A stretch of DNA of 64,000 nt from an uncultured Clostridia bacterium (GCA_944376235.1 CALWCA010000012.1:32397-96396); one strand, 5' to 3'. Shown: positions 27,552-36,671, counted from the first letter of the stretch. The notes: generated by a model from the letters alone, not told the origin. Translations and numbers: made by a program.

Positions 27552-27777
27552 GGCAAACTGCATAGAAAGAGGAATTTTTGGGATTTTTCGCAAAAAAAGC
27601 CGTTTGAATTTGGCGAAAAAAAGAGAATTTGTCCGGCACGGGGTGGTCGGCAGCCCTGCGGTGTGGTATAATAAAGACAGAAAAAAACGGCGCGCGGCGC
27701 TCCGACAGGCGGGCGCGGCTCTCTGGCTGCCTTCCGGCGGGGAGGGCGCGCGGCCGGAACGAGGAAAGGGATCCCTC

Positions 27778-28485
27778 ATGCAGATGGCAGGCGAGCAAGG
27801 ACAAGGGCAATTTTCAAGGAATCTCCCTCTGCTGGGGCAGGAGGGGGAAGACAGGCTGCGGGCCGCCCACGTTGCCGTTTTCGGGCTGGGCGGCGTCGGC
27901 TCCTATGCGGCCGAGGCGCTGGCGCGCGCCGGTGTTGGAACATTGACGCTTGTCGACGCCGACGTGGTGGAGCTCAGCAACCTGAACCGTCAGCTTGTGG
28001 CGCTGCACAGCACGGTCGGGCAAAAAAAGGCGCTTGTCATGGCGCGCAGGGTGCAAGATATCTGTCCCGACACAAAGGTGGTCCCACGGCCGGTATTTTT
28101 TGACGGGCAGACGGCAGACACCTTTGATTTTTCGGCCTTTGACTATGTGGTTGACGCCATCGACTCGGTCGAGGCCAAGGTGCAGCTGATTTTGCATGCG
28201 CAGGCAGAGGGCGTGCCGATCGTCAGCTCCATGGGCACGGGGAACAAGCTGGATGCAGGGGCGCTCATGGTGGCCGACATCTATGAGACCTCCGTCTGCC
28301 CTCTTGCGCGCGTCATGCGCCGCCGCCTTCGGGAGCAGGGGGTTACCTCGTTGCGGGTGGTCTATTCCAGGGAGCTGCCCCGCCATTGCGGGTGCGGGGC
28401 GCCGGCCAGCGCGCCGCATGTTCCGCCGGTAGCGGGGATGCTGCTGGCAGGGGAGGTCATTTTGGACTTGGCGCACGCCCGGTAA
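27778..28485 (+). CDS. tcdA: tRNA threonylcarbamoyladenosine dehydratase (TcdA/CsdL-like)
   Basis: An E1-like ThiF-superfamily enzyme of 235 residues that uses ATP to cyclise t6A37 in tRNA to ct6A. The nucleotide loop FGLGGVGSYAAE (about 36-47), NLNRQ (about 66) and the following DAIDSVEAK segment match the family, as does the late CPLARVMRRRLR region. The start is ATG with GAGGAAAGGG upstream. No sulfur-carrier or thiamine genes are nearby, which favours TcdA over ThiF or MoeB. Confidence 0.88.
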   Translation: MQMAGEQGQGQFSRNLPLLGQEGEDRLRAAHVAVFGLGGVGSYAAEALARAGVGTLTLVDADVVELSNLNRQLVALHSTVGQKKALVMARRVQDICPDTKVVPRPVFFDGQTADTFDFSAFDYVVDAIDSVEAKVQLILHAQAEGVPIVSSMGTGNKLDAGALMVADIYETSVCPLARVMRRRLREQGVTSLRVVYSRELPRHCGCGAPASAPHVPPVAGMLLAGEVILDLAHAR

Positions 28486-28667
28486 CAGAGCCCTTATGCA
28501 AAGAAGGGGAATGGCGGATGCGGCGTGAAAAAAGCCTTACGCCGGCAGCTTTTTTGTGGTAAAATCAAGATAGAGCAAAAAAAGAGCTCAGGGCCGGCCC
28601 GCACTTTTTGCAGTGCGGGCAAAGGCCTTTGCAAAACAAAAACCGTGGAATTCGGGGGTGGGAGACA

Positions 28668-29207
28668 TTGTTTGAGATTGGGGAGAAAATTGTTTACGGA
28701 AGCACGGGCGTGTGCGAGGTGGAAAACATTGCGCCGATGGACTTTGCAGGCAAGGGAGAAAAAGAGCTCTACTATGTGCTCCATCCCCTGTACCAGGATG
28801 GGGTAATTTACGCGCCGGTGCAGGGAACGGTCTATATGCGGCCCATCCTTTCAGCGCAGGAGGTCGACCGCCTGATCGACGGCATTCCGCAGATAGAGGC
28901 CTCCGTGGTGGAGGAGCGAAGCCTCACCACGCTGGCCGCGCATTATGAGACCATTTTATCGACGCACGACTGCCGCGAGCTGCTGACGCTGTCCATGTCG
29001 CTGTATGAGAAAAAGCAAAGGGCCCGGCAGCAGAAGAAAAAATTTGGGCAAATTGACACCCGCTTTATGAAGCGCACCGAGGAGCTGCTGTTCGGCGAGA
29101 TGGCTGCGGCGCTCGATATTCCGGTTGAGAAGGTCCCCGACTACATCGCCAAAAGAGTGGGATTTCCTCACCCCGTCCCAAGCGAGCGGCAGCAGGAGAG
29201 CCTGTAG
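28668..29207 (+). CDS. CarD/CdnL-like RNA polymerase-binding regulator
   Basis: 179 residues. The N-terminal RNA-polymerase interaction domain begins IGEKIVYGSTGVCEVENI, as in CarD/CdnL/TRCF proteins, followed by a helical C-terminal domain (about 70-170) that in CarD touches promoter DNA. Clostridial members modulate rRNA and housekeeping promoters. The likely start is TTG just after GTGGGAG; spacing is short but no better in-frame start exists. A TTACGC-17-TAAAAT promoter lies upstream near 28533-28561, with a leader hairpin at about 28597-28620. It is followed by its own terminator. Confidence 0.85.
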   Translation: MFEIGEKIVYGSTGVCEVENIAPMDFAGKGEKELYYVLHPLYQDGVIYAPVQGTVYMRPILSAQEVDRLIDGIPQIEASVVEERSLTTLAAHYETILSTHDCRELLTLSMSLYEKKQRARQQKKKFGQIDTRFMKRTEELLFGEMAAALDIPVEKVPDYIAKRVGFPHPVPSERQQESL

Positions 29208-29268
29208 CGGCCGGCGCAGGCCAGGGGCCGCGCCGCCTGCACCGGAAGGTCGGCGCCGCCAAAAGAGC

Positions 29269-29306
29269 AAAAAGGCTGCTTCCCCCATGGGGAGGCAGCC
29301 TTTTTT
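29269..29306 (+). terminator. Terminator of carD-like gene
   Basis: A stem of about 12 GC-rich pairs with one G-T pair inside A-run/T-run flanks, ending in six T. Confidence 0.85.
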
Positions 29307-29438
29307 CCAAGGTGCAGCCGGCACAAAAAGGGAAACGCCCGGGTCGGAGAAAAAGGATCCGACCTGCGGGCGTCCTGCGCCAAGGCGCGTTTTGCGGCGG
29401 GCTTGGCGCTTTGGGGGAGAGGGTCTTGGAAAGAGAGG

Positions 29439-29684
29439 TCATTTGAGCAGCTCGTCGGCAGAGACGCGCAGCACCTGGGCAAGGATTTTGAGCTCGATAT
29501 CGGTCACAAACCGCTGCCCGCTCTCCATGCGCTGAACCGCATTTTTATCAAGGTCAAGGCCGGCAAGCTGAAGCATATCGGCAAAAGCACGCTGGGAGAC
29601 TTTTGGCTGCATCTGCCTGCGCAGCAGCGCAACCTTCCTTCCGCACAGGTTGAGCCGGCCGTCGTCGGCTTTGTTTTTATACAT
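29439..29684 (-). CDS. Small XRE-type HTH regulator (81 aa)
   Basis: A Cro/C1-type helix-turn-helix covers almost the whole protein: VALLRRQM, SQRAFADMLQLAGLDLDKNA and VQRMESGQRFVTDIELKILA. The insertion LAGLDLDK lengthens the turn compared with standard XRE domains. A perfect AAAAAGGAGGG lies before the ATG. It is a single gene. The target is unknown; a GGTGA-CAT-TCACC inverted repeat at 29752-29764 in its upstream region is a candidate operator. Confidence 0.75.
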   Translation of the reverse strand: MYKNKADDGRLNLCGRKVALLRRQMQPKVSQRAFADMLQLAGLDLDKNAVQRMESGQRFVTDIELKILAQVLRVSADELLK

Positions 29685-29899
29685 GTTCGCCCTCCTTTTT
29701 GACACATTGTGGTTGTCACGCAAGGCGATTGTATGATATGCTGTGAAGCAAGGTGACATTCACCTGATGTCGTATAAAAGGAGACGAAAGCAGTAAACGC
29801 CCGGCGTGAGGGAATCGGCAACAAGGGTGAGGAAAAAGGTTTGACTGGGAATAGGGCAGATGGAGCGGCCGGCAAAGCGCCGGCTGTGCAAAAAGAAAA

Positions 29900-29929
29900 C
29901 GCACTCTCCGCGAGAGGGCGGAAAGTGCG
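29900..29929 (-). terminator. Terminator of second XRE gene
   Basis: A 12-bp stem with one mismatch, followed on the minus strand by TTTTCTTTTT. Confidence 0.75.
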
Positions 29930-29977
29930 CTGGGAGGGCGCAGGAAATGTCAGGGGGCTTGCACGGGTTATGCGGGC

Positions 29978-30220
29978 CTATTGCAGCTCCTGTTCCAGGT
30001 TTTCAAAGAGCTCGCAGGAAAAAAACTCCACAACCGAGATGTCCAGGCCGTCGCAGATTTTTTTGATGGTGGACAAGGTGACGCTGTGGTTTCGTCCACT
30101 GACGATATTTTGCAGCGTGGACTGCGTGATCCCGCACCGGGTGCTCAGCCCGTTGACGGTGAGATGTTTTTGTGCGCAGTAGTAGAGGATTCTCTCGCGG
30201 ACGGCTTGTTTGATGGTCAT
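29978..30220 (-). CDS. Small XRE-type HTH regulator (80 aa)
   Basis: An XRE/YozG-like domain: LTVNGLSTRCGITQSTLQNI (about 20-39) is the helix-turn-helix, followed by GRNHSVTLSTIKKICDGLDI, typical of small clostridial Cro-like regulators. The C-terminus is acidic (FFSCELFENLEQELQ). It is divergent from the SLOG gene across 133 bp that contain a palindrome on the SLOG promoter, so it is the natural candidate to control it. Confidence 0.85.
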   Translation of the reverse strand: MTIKQAVRERILYYCAQKHLTVNGLSTRCGITQSTLQNIVSGRNHSVTLSTIKKICDGLDISVVEFFSCELFENLEQELQ

Positions 30221-30282
30221 AGGGCACCTCGCAGAAAAATGGGACTAAAAATAGGCTACCCCATGACGCCCAAAATGATTAC

Positions 30283-30321
30283 CTCAATTGAGTTGACACC
30301 TTCCGGGCGTCGTGTTAAATT
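30283..30321 (+). promoter_or_regulatory. SLOG gene promoter with palindromic operator
   Basis: TTGACA (30293-30298), 17 bp, TAAATT (30316-30321). The perfect 10-bp palindrome CTCAATTGAG (30283-30292) touches the -35 box. A wider inverted repeat GACGCCC / GGGCGTC (about 30265-30271 and 30306-30312) brackets it. Confidence 0.65.
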
Positions 30322-30353
30322 TGATAAAAGATGCGTCAAAGGAGGAGTTTGTT

Positions 30354-30872
30354 GTGCGAGAGCAGACCTGCTGCATCACAGGACAGCATCTGCGCCGGGA
30401 GGAAGACGAAGAGGCGCTCAAGGCGCGTCTTCGCCGGACGATCGAAGGGCTGGCGGCACAAAACGTGACGCATTTTGTCATGGGCGGAGCGCCCGGCTTT
30501 GAGCTGCTGGCGGGGGAGGTGGTGCTTGAAAAGCGGGCGGAGGACCCCCGGATTCGGCTGACCGTAATGCTGCCGCACGAGGATGTGAGCAAGGGCTGGA
30601 AGCGCTGTGATGTGGAGAGGCACGAGAGGCTGCTGGCGCAGGCCGACGAGGTGGTTTACACCTCGTACCGCAAGGAGGCGGGGTGTGTGCAGCAGAGAAA
30701 CCGATGGCTGGTGAGCAGCAGCAGCGTGTGCCTGTGTTATCTCACCAGGAAGGTGGGCGGGGTTTGGTATACGGTGCTGCTGTCCATCCGCAGGGGGCTG
30801 AGCATCATCAATTTGAGCGCGGGTGAGACCGAAGCCGACACCCAAGGGGGGCAGGCGGGCCCGCAGGGATAA
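30354..30872 (+). CDS. SLOG-family (DUF1273/YpsA-like) protein
   Basis: 172 residues. A Rossmann-like nucleotide-binding SLOG domain: CCITGQH at the N-terminus (family TGHRP), FVMGGAPGFELLAGEVVL (GGAxGxD-like, but the Asp is Glu) and VQQRNRWLVSSSSVCLCYL. The family binds nucleotides or nucleotide-derived ligands; some members act in stress or defence signalling, but the role of the YpsA group is not known. The start is GTG with AAAGGAGG 8 nt upstream. It is divergent from an XRE regulator that may repress it. The C-terminal 20 residues are low complexity. Confidence 0.75.
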   Translation: MREQTCCITGQHLRREEDEEALKARLRRTIEGLAAQNVTHFVMGGAPGFELLAGEVVLEKRAEDPRIRLTVMLPHEDVSKGWKRCDVERHERLLAQADEVVYTSYRKEAGCVQQRNRWLVSSSSVCLCYLTRKVGGVWYTVLLSIRRGLSIINLSAGETEADTQGGQAGPQG

Positions 30873-31041
30873 AAGAAGACAAAAAAACCGCCCTGTCTGG
30901 GCTTTCGGCAGGGGATGAGGCGCTGCCGGCACAAAACAGGGCGGGGAACGGGAGTTGCGGTCAGGGAAAAAAGAAAAAAAGAAAAAAAGAAAAAAGAAGG
31001 AAGGCCCCAAAAGGGTCTTTTTTATTGGGAAGCAGGGCTGC

Positions 31042-31746
31042 TTAGGGCTGGAGCAGCTGCGTTGCCTCCAGCTCAATGGTTTCCAGACGGGAAAAATTCT
31101 CGTCGGCAAGCTCGTAGCGCAGCGCAAAGTAAATTTGCCGGGCGGCTTCAAGGGCGTCTTTGATGCTCTCCCTGTCGGCGGCGGGGTGGGTGAGCAGGAG
31201 CTGTGCGGCATAGTTGCCGGCGCGGTGGCATTCGCTGCCCGAAAAGCGGCCGTTGATGTGCTCGAGCAGAGGCAGCAGGCAGTGCCGCCGGATGTGCACC
31301 GTCAGCGCGGCGGCCTCGAGCAGGCAATCCTGTTCGGCCAGGCGCGCGGCGCGGGCCAGCAGCAGCCAGATGGAATTTTCGGCGCGCTGGAGCAGCGAGG
31401 AGAGAACGGGCGGGTCATGGCGCAGCTCGCGCACCTCGCCGCGCCACTCCCACAGGAGCCGCGCGTCAGGCGTCGAGACGTACTGCCTTGCCGGCAGGGG
31501 GCGCAGCAGCACCATACGGGGCTCCCCCTCATACAGGCACAGCAGCCCCTCCCCCTCATCGGCGCAGGTGACCAGGGCGCCGGCCTGGGCTGCAAGCCTT
31601 GGCAGAACCTGCGGCATGGAGGCTGTGCTGCCGTCGGTGCACAGCAGCCAGAAAAGCGCCGCACCCCCTTGCTCCGGCAGCGAGAGCAGCGCCGTGAGCC
31701 CGGGCTCACGGGAGCACAGTTCGGTCAGCCTGGTTGCGTAATCCAT
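31042..31746 (-). CDS. Protein of unknown function (possible degenerate nucleotidyltransferase fold)
   Basis: 234 residues, soluble, Leu/Ala/Arg-rich. The N-terminal half (LTALLSLPEQGG, ALFWLLCTDGST) faintly recalls aminoglycoside-nucleotidyltransferase-like proteins, and the C-terminal half is helical as in that group, but I see no GSxxxGxxxxxSDxD site. I therefore leave the function open. The start is ATG with AAAGGAGGG. It stands alone downstream of asd, which ends 225 bp further up the same strand. Confidence 0.5.
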   Translation of the reverse strand: MDYATRLTELCSREPGLTALLSLPEQGGAALFWLLCTDGSTASMPQVLPRLAAQAGALVTCADEGEGLLCLYEGEPRMVLLRPLPARQYVSTPDARLLWEWRGEVRELRHDPPVLSSLLQRAENSIWLLLARAARLAEQDCLLEAAALTVHIRRHCLLPLLEHINGRFSGSECHRAGNYAAQLLLTHPAADRESIKDALEAARQIYFALRYELADENFSRLETIELEATQLLQP

Positions 31747-31971
31747 GTGAGCCCTCCTTTGCAAAACGGGCTTTTTCGGCCGGAACGCAGCAGATTGCCG
31801 GCGTCCCCGGCCGGACTTGCGGAAGCATCCCCCGCAAACGGGAGGCTGCAGCAATTATAGCATATCGGAAAGCCAAAGAAAAGCGGCCGCCGCACACTTG
31901 CCCCTTGGGAAGGGACAGCGTGCGGCGGCCGCGCGGGCCCGGCGCAAAGCCGGGCGCTTGTCGGGCGGGGG

Positions 31972-32979
31972 TTACTGGGCGATAAGCAGCTGGGCAATCT
32001 GCACGGCGTTGGTGGCGGCGCCTTTTCGAATCTGGTCGCCGCAGCACCACAGGGCGATGCCGCCCGTCTGGCTGGTCAGATCCCGGCGGATACGGCCGAC
32101 GTAGACAAGGTCCTGGTCGGAGGTGTCGAGCGGCATGGGATAGCGCTTGTTTGCCGGGTCGTCGACCAGCAGGCAGCCGGGAGAGTGGGCGATCGCCTGC
32201 CTGACCTGCTCGAGCGAGAGCGGGGCCTCGGTCTCCAGCGAGACCGAGACCGAGTGTGAGCGCATGACCGGCACGCGCACGCAGGTGCAGGTCACGAGCA
32301 GGCTGTCTGCATGCAGGATCTTTCGCCCTTCGTTTTGCAGCTTCATCTCCTCGCTGCTGTAGCCCTGGGCGTCAAAGGAGCCGATCTGGGGGATGAGGTT
32401 GTAGGCAATCTGATAGGGGAAGGTGGAGCAGACGACCGGCTCGCCCTTGGAAAGGGCCTCCACCTGCTGCTCGAGCTCGCGCATGCCTCCCACCCCGGCG
32501 CCCGAGACGGCCTGATAGGTCGAGGCCGTCATTTTCACGATGGGCGAGAGGCGGTGGATGGCGGCGACCGCCGTGGCGGTGATGATGGTGGTGCAGTTGG
32601 GATTGGAGATGAGGCCCTTGTGCCAGGCGATATCCTGAGGGTTGACCTCGGGCACCACAAGCGGCACCTCGGGGTCGAGCCGGTAGGCGCTGGAGTTGTC
32701 GATGACCACGGCGCCCTGCGCAACGGCGTGGGGAAGCAGCTCGGTGGCCACGTCGTTTTCCGCGGCCCCCAGCACGATGTCGCAGCCGGCAAAGGACTGC
32801 GGCGTGGCCTGCTCGAGCACGAGCTCTTCCCCCCGGAAGGGCAGGCGGCTGCCGGCACTGCGTGCCGAAGCCAGCAGGCGCAGCTCCGAGAGGGGGAACT
32901 GGCGCTCCTCCAGCACCCGCATCATTTCCCGTCCCACGGCGCCGGTTGCGCCCAAAATGGCAACGCGGTATTCTTTCAT
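31972..32979 (-). CDS. asd: Aspartate-semialdehyde dehydrogenase
   Basis: Reduces aspartyl phosphate to aspartate semialdehyde with NADPH (lysine, threonine and methionine branch). NADP loop GATGAVGREM (about 9-18), catalytic Cys in ISNPNCTT (about 129), and the SGAGVGGM..L and substrate-binding regions are present. Length about 335. Two adjacent ATGs (32982 and 32979) follow AGGAGG; the second has the better 7-nt spacing. It is the third gene of hom-lysC-asd, 111 bp after lysC. Confidence 0.96.
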   Translation of the reverse strand: MKEYRVAILGATGAVGREMMRVLEERQFPLSELRLLASARSAGSRLPFRGEELVLEQATPQSFAGCDIVLGAAENDVATELLPHAVAQGAVVIDNSSAYRLDPEVPLVVPEVNPQDIAWHKGLISNPNCTTIITATAVAAIHRLSPIVKMTASTYQAVSGAGVGGMRELEQQVEALSKGEPVVCSTFPYQIAYNLIPQIGSFDAQGYSSEEMKLQNEGRKILHADSLLVTCTCVRVPVMRSHSVSVSLETEAPLSLEQVRQAIAHSPGCLLVDDPANKRYPMPLDTSDQDLVYVGRIRRDLTSQTGGIALWCCGDQIRKGAATNAVQIAQLLIAQ

Positions 32980-33090
32980 CATAAAACCTCCTTTGTTTAA
33001 GGCCGTCCGCCCGGCGCCCCGCATGAAACGCGGCGGCTCAGGCTGCGGCCGGAAAAAGAGGGCCTGCAGCCCCTGCAGGGCCCAAACGTC

Positions 33091-34410
33091 CTATTGGACA
33101 AAATTGTGATAGACAGTGCGCAGCGCGTGCTCGAAGTCCTTGTTCTCCACGCCCACGATGATGTTGAGCTCGTCGCTGCCCTGGGCAATCATGCGGATGT
33201 TGACGTTGGCATCGCCCAGCGCCGCGAACAGACGGCCCGACACGCCGGGCCGATAGGACATGCCGCGTCCCACGACGGCCAGCAGCGCCATGGAATCGAT
33301 CACGCGGATGTCGGCCGGACGGCAGACGGCGCGGATTTCCCCCACGATGTCGTAGATGCAGCCCTCCACCTGCTCGGTGGACACCACCACCGAGAAGCTG
33401 TCGATCCCCGAGGGGATGTGTTCAATCTCCACGCGGTATTTCTCAAAGATTTCCAGCGTGCGGCGGATGATGCCGAGGTTGTCCTCCTGCTGGTTCTTGG
33501 AGACCGTGACGACCGTGAAATTCTTTTTGCCGGTCAGGCCCGTGATGAGGGGTTCTTCGGGGGCGGGCGGGGCGCTCTGCTCGTCGCAGATGATGGTGCC
33601 GGGGTCGTCGGGCTGATTGGTGTTGCGGATGTTGATGGGGATGCCGGCGTCCTTGACGGGGTAAATGGCGCCCTCGTGCAGCACGTTGGCCCCCATGTAG
33701 GCCAGCTCGCGCAGCTCGGGGTAGGTGACGATGTCGATGCGGCGGGGGTTTTCGATGATGCGCGGGTCGGCCATGAAAATGCCCGAGACGTCGGTCCAGT
33801 TTTCGTAGACGTCGGCCTTTGCCGCCACGGCCAGCAGCGCGCCGCTGATGTCGCTGCCGCCGCGCGAGAGCACCTTGATGCGTCCGCTCGGCAGGCTGCC
33901 GTAAAAGCCGGGCATGACGATGCGCTCGTGCCCGGCAATTGCCTGGCGCATGGCCTCGTAGGTTTTGTCGAGGTTGAGCTTTCCGTCGAAATCAAAGCAG
34001 ACAAGCTGCGCCGCGTCCACAAAGTCGTAGCCTAAGAATTCCGCCATCATGCGGGCCGTGAGATATTCCCCGCGCGACACCAGCTCGTCGACCGACAGGC
34101 TCTTGTCGAGCTTTTGGCGCAGGCGCTCAAAGTCGCTTTCGATGTCGATGGTCAGGCCCAGCTCGCGCTTGATGTCGAGATAGCGCGATTCAATCATGGA
34201 AAACACCTGCTCGCAGGAGACCGAGTATTGCAGATGGGCGTGGCAGAGGTAGAGCAGGTCGGTGATCTTATTGTCGTTTTTGTGGCGCTTGCCTGAGGCC
34301 GAAACCACAATGAGTCTGCGCGCGTCGTCGGACAAAACGATGTCGCGCACCTTTTGAAACTGGGCGGCGTCCGCCAGGGAGGAGCCGCCGAACTTGGCAA
34401 CCTTGAGCAT
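33091..34410 (-). CDS. lysC: Aspartate kinase
   Basis: Phosphorylates aspartate, the first step of the pathway. The kinase domain starts KFGGSSLAD and includes SRGEYLTARMMAE and the nucleotide segment VLSRGGSDISGALLA (about 190). Two ACT regulatory domains follow (about 300-439, with a GMSYRPGVSGRLFAAL segment), so feedback inhibition by an end-product amino acid is expected. 439 residues. The ATG at 34410 begins the conserved N-terminus; GGAG is about 11 nt upstream. It is between hom and asd in one likely operon. Confidence 0.95.
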   Translation of the reverse strand: MLKVAKFGGSSLADAAQFQKVRDIVLSDDARRLIVVSASGKRHKNDNKITDLLYLCHAHLQYSVSCEQVFSMIESRYLDIKRELGLTIDIESDFERLRQKLDKSLSVDELVSRGEYLTARMMAEFLGYDFVDAAQLVCFDFDGKLNLDKTYEAMRQAIAGHERIVMPGFYGSLPSGRIKVLSRGGSDISGALLAVAAKADVYENWTDVSGIFMADPRIIENPRRIDIVTYPELRELAYMGANVLHEGAIYPVKDAGIPINIRNTNQPDDPGTIICDEQSAPPAPEEPLITGLTGKKNFTVVTVSKNQQEDNLGIIRRTLEIFEKYRVEIEHIPSGIDSFSVVVSTEQVEGCIYDIVGEIRAVCRPADIRVIDSMALLAVVGRGMSYRPGVSGRLFAALGDANVNIRMIAQGSDELNIIVGVENKDFEHALRTVYHNFVQ

Positions 34411-34513
34411 GGTCTTGGAAATCTCCTTTTCTTGGTTAAAAAGCATTGTCATTTAAAGGGAAGGCAGGGCGCAGGGAAAAAGCGCCCTCTTTTTGAGCCG
34501 GGCGGGGGACCGG

Positions 34514-35683
34514 TTACGCAAAGCGCGCGGCAAAGAGCTTTGGGTCGAGCGCCAGCAGACGGCTTCGCAGCGCATAGAAGTCCTGCGCCGGCAGCTCCTT
34601 TGTCTCAAAGCAGACGGCGTCCTGCCCACGGGAGCGCCCGCCTTCGCAGGCCGCGTCCAGCTCCTCCTTTGCCCTTTGCGCCGCCTCGGGGGACAGGCGC
34701 AGCCACCAGCGCGCCCGCAGCAGCGACAAATCGCTTTGCAGCGCCCCGCCGGTGCGCGGCGGCGTCTCCCTGCCGCCCTGCGCAATGTCGAGCAGATCCT
34801 GCACCACGGCGTTTCCGGTGGGCAGCGCGCCGGCGCCCTGCCCGTAGAACTTGAGGGTGCCGATGCCCTGCGCCTCGAGAGAGGCCAGGTTGTTGTTGAG
34901 AGGCACGGCGGCTTCCAGCGAGCCCCGCTCCACCAGCACGGGCTCCACCGTGCAGCACAGGGAATCCCCATCGCGCCGCGCCGTGGCCAGCAGCTTGGGC
35001 ACGCGGCCCATGGAAAGGATGTCGGCAACGTCCTGACCTTGAATCGAGCCGATGCCAAAGGTCGGCACCTGCCCGTGGGAGGGGGCAAAGCCAAAGGCCA
35101 TGCCGCAGGTGACGATGGCCTTGTTTTGCACGTCCAGCCCGTCGACGTCGGCCGAGGGGTCGGCCTCGGCGTAGCCGAGCTGCTGCGCGGCAGAGAGCAC
35201 CTGGCCAAAGTCGGCGCCCTCGTCGACCATCCGGCTTAAAATATAATTGGTGGTGCCGTTCAAAATGCCCGAAAAGCCCAAAATGGGAGAGACCCGCGCC
35301 GCCTTTCTGAGCGCGGCAAGGAAGGGGACGCCTCCTGCCACGCAGGCCTCGCAGCCAAGGGCAACGCCGGCGCTGCGCGCGGCGTCGGAGAGCTCGTCGT
35401 AAAAGGCGGCCAGCACGGCCTTGTTGGAGGTCACGACCTGCTTGCCCGCCGCAATGCAGGCCAGCAGATACTCGCGCGCCGGGTGCAGCCCGCCCATGGC
35501 CTCCACCACGCAGTCGACCGACGGGTCGCTTACGATGTCCTCAAAGCAGTCGGTGATGATGGGCAGCTCGCGGGGAGAGCCCTTGCGCCGCAGAATGTGC
35601 ACGATCTCAAGGCCGGGCAGGGTTTGACAGATGTCGTAAACCCCGCGCCCGACAACGCCGAAACCGAGAAGAGCGATTTTCAT
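34514..35683 (-). CDS. hom: Homoserine dehydrogenase
   Basis: Reduces aspartate semialdehyde to homoserine (threonine and methionine branch). NAD(P) loop LGFGVVGRGV (about 5-14), SNKAVLA with the conserved Lys (about 95) and GILNGTTNYIL are clear. At 389 residues it lacks the C-terminal ACT domain found in many Gram-positive homologues, so allosteric threonine control may be absent. The ATG has CAGGAGG upstream. It is first in hom-lysC-asd; a candidate promoter lies within the A+T-rich 35700-35760. Confidence 0.94.
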   Translation of the reverse strand: MKIALLGFGVVGRGVYDICQTLPGLEIVHILRRKGSPRELPIITDCFEDIVSDPSVDCVVEAMGGLHPAREYLLACIAAGKQVVTSNKAVLAAFYDELSDAARSAGVALGCEACVAGGVPFLAALRKAARVSPILGFSGILNGTTNYILSRMVDEGADFGQVLSAAQQLGYAEADPSADVDGLDVQNKAIVTCGMAFGFAPSHGQVPTFGIGSIQGQDVADILSMGRVPKLLATARRDGDSLCCTVEPVLVERGSLEAAVPLNNNLASLEAQGIGTLKFYGQGAGALPTGNAVVQDLLDIAQGGRETPPRTGGALQSDLSLLRARWWLRLSPEAAQRAKEELDAACEGGRSRGQDAVCFETKELPAQDFYALRSRLLALDPKLFAARFA

Positions 35684-35892
35684 AGCAGCCTCCTGGTGAA
35701 TGTTTTTGAATAAAATACAAATGTTTTTGATATAGACACAAGTGTAACAAATCTGTCTCAAAAGCGCAAGTGGACGGATTGAACAAAAAAGCGGAGGAAA
35801 GGACGGGCTTTTTCGTCACAAAGAGGGAGCGGGGCGCATAAGATGAGCCAGACGAATGTTTTTGGCCGGATTTTCGGAAAGGAGCGGGTTTG

Positions 35893-36213
35893 ATGCGAAA
35901 TCGCAAAGAGGGAACCGAGCGGGAGAGAGGCAGTCAGGAGAAGCTGGGGCAGGAGAGGCCCCTGCAGCAGGGGCAGGGCAATCGCGGCGCCGACTTGCAG
36001 CGCATGATGCGGCAGCTGGAGCAGGGGCTGGGGGGCGAAGCGGCGCAGGCCGTGAAAAAGCTGGGCAACGCGCAGCAGCTCGAGGCCATGCTCAAGGGGC
36101 TTTCCGACAAGGACATGGCGCGGCTGGAGAGCCTGATGAAGCATCCCGAGCGTCTGCGCAGCCTGCTGACACCCGAGAATCTGCAAAAACTCAAGGATAC
36201 ATTGGGGGGCTGA
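35893..36213 (+). CDS. Small charged helical protein, unknown function
   Basis: 106 residues, no membrane segment. The first 30 residues are polar and charged (Arg/Glu/Gln/Gly), the rest predicted helical with repeated LxxLL-like spacing (QQLEAMLKGLSDKD, ERLRSLLTPENLQKLKD). GGAGCGGG precedes the ATG. It is the first of three tightly packed genes (gaps 3 and 8 bp). I do not recognise the family; the helical half resembles that of the next gene, suggesting a shared assembly. Confidence 0.65.
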   Translation: MRNRKEGTERERGSQEKLGQERPLQQGQGNRGADLQRMMRQLEQGLGGEAAQAVKKLGNAQQLEAMLKGLSDKDMARLESLMKHPERLRSLLTPENLQKLKDTLGG

Positions 36214-36216
36214 GCC

Positions 36217-36663
36217 TTGGCGGACATGAGTGAGCTGCTGTCTTCCCTGCTGGGCGATCCCGAAACGGCGGAAAAGCTGGGGCGCATTGCTTCGATGCTG
36301 GGGGCCGGGGGCGGGGAGAGCTGCTCCTGTGACGATGGCTGCGGCCCGCAGGGGCACCGGGACGGGCAGGGCGGCCGGCACGACAGGCATGAGCACTGCG
36401 AAGAGCAGTGCTCATGCCAACCCTCCTGCGGCGACGATTGCGGCCTTGACCTGCCGGGGCTCGATTCGGCCGCCCTGCTTTTCAAGGCCATGCCCATTTT
36501 GAATGAATTTGCGCAAGGGGACAACGACCCCAAGGTGCAGCTGCTCTATGCGCTGCGCCCGTATCTGACGGGCGAGCGCCGCGAACGTCTGGAGGATGCG
36601 GTGCTGCTGCTCAAGCTCACCCGGATTGCGGGCAGCGTAATGGAGCTTTTTGAGGGGAGGTGA
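36217..36663 (+). CDS. Helical protein with Cys/His-rich insert, unknown function
   Basis: 148 residues in three parts. N-terminal helix (LSSLLGDPETAEKLGRIASM), a Cys/His-rich central insert (about 35-76) with eight cysteines and several histidines (CSCDDGC, HDRHEHCEEQCSC, CGDDCG) that looks metal-binding, and a C-terminal helical domain ending LLLKLTRIAGSVMELFEG. The start is TTG after GGGGGG at a good distance; an ATG at 36226 is an alternative. The outer parts look like a clostridial hypothetical family in which the middle is variable. It sits between the 106- and 114-residue genes. Confidence 0.65.
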   Translation: MADMSELLSSLLGDPETAEKLGRIASMLGAGGGESCSCDDGCGPQGHRDGQGGRHDRHEHCEEQCSCQPSCGDDCGLDLPGLDSAALLFKAMPILNEFAQGDNDPKVQLLYALRPYLTGERRERLEDAVLLLKLTRIAGSVMELFEGR

Positions 36664-36671
36664 GCGGGGGT

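Noticed and set aside
29439..30872. Toxin-antitoxin or defence island
   Set aside because: Two small XRE regulators and a SLOG protein are present, but no toxin, nuclease, TIR or other effector gene is adjacent.
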